Assembly: GCF_043641665.1 (NCBI RefSeq)
Contig: NC_092185.1
Coordinates: 27,185,135-27,249,134, forward strand
DNA length: 64,000 nt
From: Enoplosus armatus
Lineage: Eukaryota > Chordata > Actinopteri > Centrarchiformes > Enoplosidae
Direction of reading: 5' to 3'
Made by a program: the position numbers and the translations under genes. The notes beneath the pieces were generated by a model. The model made no database searches and had not been told where the DNA came from. It saw nothing but the letters and a program-made list of their open reading frames with translations. Shown here one piece after another: positions 12,086-24,000 of this stretch; positions within the stretch are counted from its first letter, which is position 1, and every line of letters starts with the position of its first letter.

Positions 12086-15000
12086 TACCTGATGAAGAGA
12101 AGACTTGGATGACCCAGAGGCAGGCTGCTGCCCTCCTGGCATGTTTGACATTGTGTTTGAGCAGATTCAGAGTCAGCAGCACAGCTCCAGCCTCCTCTGC
12201 CTTCATACCTATACGGCGGTCTGCAGAAAGACAAATATACTGTATACATGTCCATGAATGTAGACAGAGTAACGTCACAGTGAGCAACGTACAATTAGCT
12301 GACCATATAATGTATTTTAGGAGCTCAATATTCAGAATCAGAATCAGAATCAGAAATACTTTATTGATCCCCAGGGGGAAATTATACAGTACCGGTGCTC
12401 CCATTCAAGAGTAGAAAGTAGCATAAATTTAGAAATGAGAGTGTGTACAAAAATAAGATATAAAAAATAAAATATACACATTTACAATATTTAAGTGATA
12501 AATAAAAGTAAAAAATAACAATAACAATGTATATATATGTATGTATATATGTATGTATTGCACTGTTGTGTATGAATATATATGTATTGCACTGACATTT
12601 AGAGTAAGAATAAATAATGAGGTAGTATATGACAGGTGAAGTAGGTCCAGATATTCGGTCTGTTTATTCTGAGTGTCTGACACTCAGAGGGAGGAGTTGA
12701 ACAATTTGATGGCCACAGGCAAGAATGATTTCCTGTGGCCCTCTGTCGTACATTTGGGAGGAATGAGTCTCCCACTGAATGTGCTCTTGTGCCTGACCAG
12801 CACATCATGGGGAGGATGTGAGACATTGTCCAAGATGACCCGCAGCTTGGACAGCATCCTCCATCCTCCTCCAATATTCATCATTCTCAGAACAATATTG
12901 CCTTTTTTATCTGTTTTATTTGATCCGCTGGCATGTCCACTAGAATACATGTTTGATAATTACAAATACAAACAAAATACAAGTCCTCAAACCTAAACCA
13001 CAAAATAAAGTGTCAGTCATTGCCTTCCAAAATGACCCATACTTTTGATCTGCCTCCTCTATGGTTAAGCTTTAGTTAAAAACATAGGTTGTATTAAGCA
13101 TTCGAACAAACAACCCATAGCACCTCCGAAACACAACACACAAACGTGTACTGACAGGAACCAGGAAAAGAGATCACATTTATGATTATGATTAATACTC
13201 ATATTAATATTATTATCACTACCATTACCATTACTATTACTTTACATCTCTATGTACTGCATGTTCTCTTTCCTCCTGCCCCACCCAGAGCCTGGTTCTG
13301 CTTGAGGTTTCTGCCTGTTAAAGGGAGTTTTTCCTTGCTGCTGTTGCAGAGTGCTTGATCATGGTAGGAACTGTACTTTACTAGACCTGCTCTATATGAG
13401 AAAACAGAGATAACTTCTGTTATGATTTGGTGCTATATAAATAAAAGTGACCTGAATTGAACCATAATATTTTTACTATGCATCTTTTCATCCATCCTCA
13501 CCTCTGTGTCCCACTTTAGCCAGCAGGTGCAGCAGTGGCAGCAGGATGGTGTAGTTGGGACTGAAGCTGCGGCCGGTGTTGACCAGTGCAGTCAGCAAGG
13601 CCTCGCTGCCACCTTTGCTGATCATATAGTGAATACGACGATCTGTGCCTGAACAGTGACAGAGAAGGTAGGGTTGACTGGATGCTGGTGTTTCCTGTGC
13701 TGGAATACAACACACTGAAACGAAACTAGTGCTTTGGCATTGCTATTATTGATTAAATCAAACCTGTTGAAATCAAGACTCAGATTGTTTTACACATAGT
13801 ATGTTTCTTGGACTTTAACATTTTAATAGCATCTTGCGTCCATATTCGGCAGGGTGAGACATAATGATAGATAGATAGCTTTAGAAGTGGTAAATTTCAG
13901 TCCGAAGTTTGAAACTCTGCATCCAGGGAGGTTAAGCAGCTCCCCACCTCTGATCTTTGTGTGTACTTTTACACTGTTCCGGTGTTTATTCCTGGATACA
14001 TCAGTCAGTCCTCTACATGATATTGTCATATTACTGTAAAGTTAAGTTAAGTTAAGCAGTTAAGTGGTGAAGAGCTGATCCGAGCTTACCAGCAGACAGA
14101 AGTTCATCCAGGACATTGAGGATATTTAAGGTGCTCTCCACATCCCCTGCATTCTGCAGAGACAAAAAAGATATACAGTTAATGCAAATAATGCCTTTTT
14201 ATATTTGCAGTTTTAGCACATGTTCGAGAAATGAATGGGGCCACAAGTGGCAAGTATCTACCATGATGGGCCCATTGGCCCTTGGGCCTGTGAGAGTGTG
14301 AGGGGAAAAAAATAGCTGCTCAGCCTAGTCAAGAACCTAGAGATATAGGTTTACACAGACCTATCTGATCTCATTTACTCTACATGTTGATGTAACAGCA
14401 ATCTTCCCAGAGGAGTTTCTTATCCCCAATGTTCAAAATGCTTTCCATGTGACTGACGTGTATTGGTATAGCCAACTAAAATATATGGCTGATTAAATTC
14501 TGCAGTTTCAACAGAAATCTTTTGGGGTGGCCAAACATCTCCCTCACTCAAATGTGTGTTGTATGAAGAGACCTCCTCCAGTGGACAACTATCTGCCTGA
14601 TATAAATAGCTCAATTTGTTGCATGCAGATATAGCCAACAATCTGCCTGTTTAAATAGAGACAGTGCAGAGTTGTGTTGAGCTACTGTAATGAGAGACAG
14701 AGGTAACAGCATCTCTGATTATGGGACAAGTTATGTCAAATGTATCTCTTAACCAACCGCAGCCTCCTGCCTCCTGCTTACTGCTGCAGTCAAATGAAAC
14801 ACTGAGCAGTTTGGTTTGGGTCAGCATGTCTGACCACCTGGCCTGAGAGGGTTATGTTTTTTCACGCAGAGTTAAAGTTGATCTGAACACTACCTTAAAC
14901 ACAGTGAAAGAAAAAGCTTTGGAGAAGAGAACAGAATGAGTCAGACTCAAAACCTTGCCAGTGATGGTGAGGATGAGAAAATCATGTGGATTCTTTTTTA

Positions 15001-18000
15001 ATGAAAGACAATTTTATTGAAATTGAAGGATAGGTTCACATATGTTAAAGTCTATCTTAAACAGTACTGATATGTCCATATGTACATTGAAAGAGCTATT
15101 GGTTGCTGACCATTTAATGAACCATTGATATGATGGCCGGCTTTTCACCGGCTTTAGACGTGGTCTGACAGCACGTCATATTTGACTACTTCATTTGAAG
15201 GTACTGAGGTACTAATGCTAGCTAGTTCATCAACTGGTTCTGCCCACAGAAAACAATGCTTGCCACTGTAGTGAGCACACAGTGCGATCACAGTTTAAAA
15301 CTTTAATTCTGAAATGTTGGTCACAAGATAAGAGCCAGTGCCTCTATCCAACACACCAACACGGCTATCAATATATGATGCAGTGTATGGTGACAATTAA
15401 AATTTGTTGTGCTTAGACAGCTTCAATTCGAAAAGGCCACATACCATACAGAAAGTGTTCATCATTTGTACAAACAAGTTTTTTTCTTTAATTTGTTGGG
15501 GTTTTTAGTTTTTTTCAGACACACGCATGGGAGGGCACATTAAGTACATTTTCAACCATGCATGTTTCTTTTCATGTTTATCATGAGTTACACTTATGGT
15601 GCAAATGAAAAATTGACTAAAGATGTTAAACTGACCCACTGCCAGAGTTAGTACACACAAAAGACATCAGGCCCTCCTGTTACATCGACAGTGGACTCAA
15701 GAGAAAGAGGCTTCACCATATGTTGGATAATGTGTTAATGTCTTGTCAAACTCTATTCACAGGCTGTTAGAATAGGCACCCTCTACACAAATTACTGTAC
15801 CAGCCCTTCACCACATACTTCAAATATATGATGACATTGCCATTCTCAACTACTCAATGACAATAACTCTGTTACAGCCATCAAAACTCCCTTTCTCACT
15901 TCACACAACGGTGCACCGATAAATACCTGCAGCTGAACATGAACAAAACAAAATAACTGGCCATTAGCACATCTAACACACCCCACACTAGACTGAACCC
16001 CCCTCTATCAATGGCAAGACAGTAGAACAGATGAGCAGCTTCAAATATCTTGGACTCATTTTAGACAGCACCAAGACTCTGGAATAATCTCTATAATCTA
16101 ACATAAAAACAGCAAAATCTTCTTTATAATGTGTCTCAAGACCCTCTTTCCCTCCCTTGCCTACCCCTGCAATGTTTCTTGACATGATTTGCTGTCTACA
16201 TTGATATGCATCACTGTCTGTATGCATGTGTATGTGTATATTGGTATGTTTATGTGTGCACTATGTATTTATGCATGTATTTAAGTACTTATGTCTTGTG
16301 ATAATGTTTTTGCTCAATTATGTTTGCTGTAAAGAAATTTGGAACAAACCAAGCCCCACTTGACACAAAGCATGTTGTAGTTTTTAGTTATGATCATGTA
16401 AAATACTGTATGTCACAATTAGCAGCATTTGTAAACTCTAGATTACAAAATGATCCCAAAAATAGCAGTTTGATATCTTGATATAATGTGATAATTCATT
16501 CACAATCCCTGATTTCTTTCCTTTTTGTTTTCTCCAGTCTGGTTGATCAGAACGTTTAGATGCTAATTTTGCATTATTATATTATAATATTATTATTGCA
16601 TTATTAACAGTGCGAACAGTTGTTGACACAGAGCAGTGGTATCAGTAAAGCTGGTGGTAACAGGCTAAGTAGGTGTGGTGTGTCGACTGTCCATGTGCCA
16701 GTAATATAAGCAGGCATCACATTTAGCTGAGCAGACTGCTCCTACACAGTAATCTGAAGGAAAACTACTATGACACCAAGTATTAGGTCCAATGCTTATT
16801 CCAGATCAAACCTACAATCTGGTAGATGTAGATATATCCATAACTGCATACTGTCAACATACAATTCAATTCAATCCAATTTTATTTATATAGCATCCAA
16901 TCACAACAAAAGTTATCTCATGACACTTTACATATAGAGCAGGTGTAGGCCATACTCTTTATGATAGTATTTGGAGAGACCCAACAGTTCCCACCATGAG
17001 CAAACACTTGGCAACAGTGGCAAGAAAAAAACTTCCTTTGTCGTAATGTTGATGTCAGTGTTGATTAGTACAGTCTAGACCTGCTCTATATGTAAAGTGT
17101 CATGAGATAACTTTTGTCGTGGCACTATATAAATAAAACTGAATTGAACAGAAAATTGAATTGAAACACCAGCTATGATCCCGACCACATAGACAAGCAA
17201 GACAGTCTCTGCATCCACCTCTGCATCCATCTCGACATCAGAGGAAACACAGAGGAAAACATTGAGGGATTAAACACTGGCTGCGGTCCTGGCCACATGG
17301 ATCTTCTCTGCCCAGCATCCTGGTAGCCAATGTAATCTGATCACAGATAGCAATGAAAAGGCCTACCTGAAGGAAGTAGAGGACCTGACCCGCTGGTGTC
17401 AGGACAACAACCTACATCAGCAAGACTAAGGAGCTGATCGTGGACTTCGGGAAGAAGAAGAAGCGCTGGGTCCCCAATAAAGAGAATGGACAGCTTCAAA
17501 TACCTTGATGTCCACATCACAGAGGGCCTGACCTGGGTACTGCATACTGACTCAGTGGTGAGAAAAGCAAGGCAGAGACTGTTTAACCTCAGACGCTTGA
17601 GGAAAATCCGGGTATCCCCACAAATAATGAGGAATTTCTACTCCTGCACCGTCCTGATGGGGAACATCACTGTCTGGTACAGAAACAGCACCAAAGAGGA
17701 CCGCAAGGCCCTGCAAAGAGTGGTTTGCTCAGCTGAACGTACAATAAACGGTGCTCTACCCTGCCTAAAGGATATTTACAACAGGTGCTGCAAGAATAGG
17801 CTAGCAATGGGCGGCATGGTGGCACATGTTAGCACTGTTGCACGGGAGGTAAAGCTGGTTAGAGCGGGTTGGGGTCCTTGAGCAAGACACTGAACCCTAA
17901 GTTGCTCCCGATGGAGACCAGCACCTTGCACGGCAGCTCAGTCGCCATTGGTGTGTGAATGTGTGAGTGAATGGGTGAATGAGACTTAGCTGTAAAGTGC

Positions 18001-21000
18001 TTTGGGAACCATGAAGGTGGAAAAGCGCTATATAAGTCAGATCATTCATTTACCATTTAGCAGAATCATTAAGGATCCCAACCACCCAGATAAAGGCCAT
18101 TTCTCCCTGCTGCGGTCTGGAAGAAGGTACCCAATAGACCAAGCCAGCACTTAGAGGCTCAGGAAGAGTATAACTAGGCTGTTTGTCATGCTAACCCCGT
18201 GCCACCACTGTTGTGTGGTCTGTTTCCAGGTACCTGTATTGTAAATATATTAACTTTTAAGACAACAGAGACTAATGATTATGATTATTTATTCACCAAA
18301 ATAGAGACTGACCTGAAAGTACACTTTTTATTCAGCAACCACTTTTCTTCTGTTGAACTAGTGACCATAAGAGTGCTTTATAATATGACCAACACCAAAA
18401 TGAATGCACTGATAATGCTTGGATGCTGCATGAGAAAGTACCAATACTGAGATAATACAGGTAATTATAGTTAGCAAAAAATACTTTTTTGCCCATTGTA
18501 AAAGGTGCATCTTTCCTTTCCTTTCTTATTATCTCTAGGATAAGAAGTCAACTGCTGGTACTCAGTATAAAAAGTAATATTGACACGGAGAGATAATCCA
18601 CTACATAACACCTCTATTCATAGTGTCATTTAGTGTCACAAACAACCACAAAACAAATTATGAGAACCTGATATACAGTGTACGCAATGTGGATCAGGTC
18701 TAATGCACTGATAAGATTACTCTCTTTTAAATAACTGTACTTTTAATAATAATAAAAACATGTAAATCCATAACTATACCTCTCTTGCATATTTGAAGCT
18801 ATCGTTGTATTGTATGTGTATAAATGTGTAATCCTACAAATTATTTTATTTCCTTCCTTTCTTATATTTATCTAAATAAATGATCTCACTTTTATAGCGC
18901 TTTTCAACCTTCACGGTTCCCAAAGCGATTTACAGCTAAGTCTCATTCACCCATTCACACACTGATGGCGACCGAGCTGCCATGCAAGGTGCTGGCCTCC
19001 ATCAGGAGCAACTTAGGGTTCAGTGTCTTGCTCAAGGACACTTTGACACGACGGGGGCAGCCGGGGATCTAACCCCCAACCCACTCTAACCACCATGCCA
19101 CCCATCTCTATCTTTGTGTTTGTTCTTTCTTTTTTTTTCTATTTCATTTTTTTAAACAATTTTAAACAAAATACAGAACACACAACACCAGAGAAAGACC
19201 ATCTATCAATGAGGAGAGGGGAATCAGATTTCCACTGCTGTGCATTTCCTGGACACACAAAGCGATTTCCATTAATTTAATTTGGGGATTAGTTGAAGAT
19301 CTCTTTGACACTTGTGAGATTCCCCAGTAAGCAAAGCTCATGATCTAATTGGAAGGTAACTCCTGTGCTCTTGGTCAAGGTGTCATGGAAGTTGTACCAA
19401 AAGGGCCTCACCTTTGTACAAAGCCAGGTACAGTGCAGGAAAGAGCCAACCTTTATACCATATCTGAAGCACATTTCTGACAATTCAGGTTTGGATTATA
19501 AAGGAAATTACACACATTTGAATACCTTCACTGCACATGTAATCGTGTTAGGGTTAGGGTTAGGGTTTCCATTTGATCATGCTAAATCTTGTAAAATACA
19601 ACCTTAACTAGGGAAGTACACCACTCAGAATTTTGTCAGTCAATGCGGATTTGACTGTTCAATATGAATATTCGACCATTTGTTCCTTTTTTTGTTATGT
19701 AGACCATCAAGCAACGCTTTATTGAACTGCCTGATTTTTGAACGAGGTTTGGAAGGATGTTCAGGGTGACAGCGACGTTCAGTAATATGGTAAACCAGCT
19801 AAGTTAACTATGCTAACAGAAAAACTTTTTGCCAACACTAGATATCAAACAGAAGCCGGAGACAATATATTGTATTAAGTTGCTGTGACCTGTAAATTCA
19901 CCACTTCTGAGAAGAGCCAATCAATGTAAGGTCTAGGAGCTATCTCTGTTTGCTGGGTAAGTGAGTGACTGCAAGTAAATATCAAAATGGGGAAAATATA
20001 TATGATAGCAAATATTTGACTGATAAGTCTGTAATGGGATGTGCGAAAATGTGTAATATGTGTGAGGTGATTCCTTTGTGGGTAGAGAAGTTTGGATGTC
20101 CTGAGACTGACAGTTTTGGTATAAATCATATTAAAAAACCGAGTCAGAGAGAAGAAACAGGCAGCAAAGTAGCGAGCAGGGGTGCAAGGGGAGGCGGAAA
20201 AACTAATCAATGTTCTTTATTTACAGAACTGGATCTCCTCCCTGCCTCAGTTGCACGTCTGAGGCCTCAACAGTGCAGGTAACTCATACAGAGAGGTCCA
20301 AGAACAGTTGGCTACAGCAGAATACAACGTGCCCAGCCTGTATCACCCCAAGTGCAGACGAGGCCACCGCCTCCCCCTCCCCCTCCGCACAGGACATGTT
20401 GGACCTCAAGGCTGGCTCACTCAACCCTGTCACCGGGAGACCAAGATCACAGACAGGTTCCACCCACATTGAGCAAAACCTGAGAGCCTCAGAGAAAATG
20501 GCACAGCAAACCAAAGCTCGACTGGAGCTGTGCCATCTGGAGCAAACAGAGGGAAAGGCTGAGGGCGCCTGACCACTGGACAAGAGACTGTAACAGACAG
20601 AAGAGAATTGCATGCATTGTGACTGTCATTATCTGAGAGGCTACATGAAGGATGAGGCATGACTGGCGGTAGAGGCGAGGAAACTCCAGACACACACATC
20701 AACACATCATCACATGCCCAGGTAGCCACAGTTAGTGGAGGAGCAGACACAGAGTTTGAGATTTTTTGACTAGTATGCATTATAACAATAAAATGTGCAC
20801 ATTGACCCCCACAGTAACCAAATTATTTAATGTACATAATCCATCACCACATGTGTCTCTGGCTAAAACACATGATGTGCAATGGAGAGATTTCTCTGTG
20901 CTCACAATGGGAGGATAGTGGAGAAGTAATTCAATGTTCACCCCAAATACAAACATAAAGATGCCCATTTCAGAGCACTTCTGTGGGAAAAAGGACTGTG

Positions 21001-24000
21001 CATTTATCCCAGACTGGCAAATTTAAACAAAAGAGTTGGGGGAATTTTTCTCAGTTAACCATTGACTCACCAGAGTTCCAATAGAAAAAATATTTAAAAA
21101 AAGATAGTATAATGTGGGATTAGTTAAAGGGCCTGAACCGCTCCATGTGACACCTAAAAACACATGCCGCCAATGTCAGGCACAATACCCACTCAAATCA
21201 GAGGCAGTAGCAGTAACCTGTATTTAATAGTCAATTAAAGTCTGGAGTCATCATTCCATGTTTCTATTCTATTTCTATTTTTCTTGTTATAAAGATAAGG
21301 CCAGGTAATCAACCAGCAGAGTGGAGGTTCGGGCCAGTGTCCAGTTTTCCTAGATCACAACATTTCTGAAAGCGGTAAAACATTGAGCTCAAAGCGAGTG
21401 GAAACTATCCTCAAAATTCTAAAAAACGCTCACCATAAGACAATTAATGGGATGACAGGCTACTGTAGACAGTGGAGCTGTGATTATGTATCCCTGGAGG
21501 CTTCGCTCTTGTCTATCAAGCATGGCCATGGACTGAGACCAACAGACAATCTGACATGGACAGAAGATGTTGACACAGCATTTATTCAACTAAAACAGAC
21601 TGACTAATACACTGGGACTACCAGATCCAAACAGACCATTTACAGACTTTGATGAAAAAGGGGAGTTCATGACATCATTAAAGGTGTACTCATCTCTCTG
21701 CACAACCAGCTGAATTGTATTCTTTATGTAGAGCTTGCATTTTAGCAGAGGGAAGAACATTAACTGTTTATGCTGACAGCAGATATGCATTTGGAGATGA
21801 TCATGATTTTGGCACACTGTGGAAAGAGGATTTTTAACATCATTCAATCTTCAATTCTACTGAGCAATGAGAGGAAGTTTGAACACATTTTAAGGTCACT
21901 ATCAACAGTTATTCCAAACTATACTATATTTTATATCTTGTTAGTGGAATCATTTCTTATTAAAAAATACTTTCTTCCCTGTTCACCTTATTATATCATC
22001 TACCAGGAGAATTATTTCATAATGATTTATGTCTGATCTACTTTGTAAGCCGTTGTGTCAGGATCCTGTCGAATTGCTTTGGCTAGGGGCTCAACAGACA
22101 AAAAATCCTAGAGACAATGGGTAGCCCTGTCAACTCAATCTTCTCAAGGGAAACGCCTTTGTGATATGTCCATCAGTTTTTACCCAATTAATAAACAACT
22201 GGCCAAGCTCAAACTTGGCCAAGAAAAATATGGCCACTCCAGCCTTTCAAAGGCCCTTTCAGCATCTAAAGCTACAGCTAAACTAGGCTCAGTTTTACAT
22301 TTTGTCAGGTGGATAATATTTAAAACTATTACGAATATTTCAAAATAAAGGCGCTCTGGTCTGGATTTATTAATTTTGGCCAGTATTGGCCTTAGAGATC
22401 AATTTATAGTGAATTTAATAATGAAATAGGTAAAACTGAAAAGCACTTTACTGGGTCTCTATTTTTTGTGAATCACAGTGATCATGGCAGTAGAGAATGA
22501 TTCGAGGAGAGTTTGAGCTTTAGATGCAAAATTAATTACGGCCGTGATGACTAACTGAGTTAATTAGCTAAAGGCAGCTACAGTTAATGGTTACTTTTGT
22601 GACAAGTAAAGCTATCTGTCCATCAGGAAACCCCATAAGTCACAGAGAGTTGAGACAGAGCAGCTGAAGGACATCAGAGGGAAAACAGGAAATATTTTCT
22701 CATAAAATATGATCCAGTTTCACCAAAATCAGTGAATAAAGTTATAAAGTTCTGGTTTTGTACAGTAATCAGTGAGGCACGGCCCCCAGAAACACCCTGC
22801 TCTGGCGGCATCTATACCAGATAATGAACAGTGCCTAAGTGAGTCTCCTCTCCTCTCGCTCAGGTGTTCCTGTGTTATACGAATTTCTAGGTCGCCAATC
22901 CCAGGAATAGTTTTCTCTGCAGATGTCGGGCTTTCCTCACTAGCTGACTTTAGTTGTTTGTTTCTGGGTCTAAGGTCCATACTGCTGCTGTCTGACCAAA
23001 TGTAAAGTGGGTTTGGGTGTTTTTAAAGGTATTAAAATTAATTTGTTTGGAGAGCTCCCAGGCTAGCGTCTAGCTTCAGTGCATCACCACCTTTGTGTTT
23101 TTTCTGTATGTAATGGAAATACATGTGGGTTTATTGCCATGTTATTACAGTCCTGGCCTACATTAAAGATAACCTGGAAGCTGGGGTTAATGTCATTTCC
23201 CCCTGCCATGACCTTGGCAAAGATTAGCGCTGAGTTAAACTTCATACAGGAGAAGAAGGATTTAATATCAGCATCTGGTCAGCTAGTTTGAGTTTGATAC
23301 ATGGAAACGTGGGTAAAATTAAACTACTAACAACATGTACCATAGGCTGTGGGTTGCTGCTATCCACCTACTCATCATGTAGTTAAATCACGGGGGGTTG
23401 TAGCTTAAAATAGAGGAAAAGGTTAGCAATATGGCACTAACATTGTTTATCAGCACAGACAGGATAATCAAACTTTAAAACTGTTTGTGAAATGTTTTTT
23501 TCATCAGTATGTTCACTGCTGTGGAGGTGTATAATTCGGGGAACTCAGATACCAGTGAAACTTTAAGGTTCATTCTTGACCTTGGAAATAGCAGTTTGAC
23601 AATATAGTATTAACCCATTTCTTTTGGAGCAGCCACATCATGTAGCCTTCATCAGCGGATGGAGGTTGCTCCGTGGTCACACGAGATGTGGCTCAAAGCC
23701 ATGGAAGAAATTTAGTAAGTGGACCTTGAGTTAAGAATTTGTTGTCAAACTAGCCCCTCCATGGTTGTCTTCTCTAACAGTCAGTTCACCGAAATTACAA
23801 AAAAACATAATTTCACGCCACCTCCAGTGGTATCAAGCTATGCATATAGTTTTGGTTTTACAATGCTTACTCTGAGGTTTCTGTCCCCACTTCAATACAA
23901 TGGAGGTAACTGGAATTTGTGAATCATCTATCTCTGAGAGACATATCTCAAAACCTGCACCACACTACTTTTAGAAAGGCAAGATTTACAGCTGCAGCTT

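Noticed and set aside
12000..12414. 130-codon open frames on both strands
   Set aside because: They run through the GT microsatellite (Val-Cys or His-Thr runs). Only the splice-bounded 12089-12220 minus-strand part is coding.
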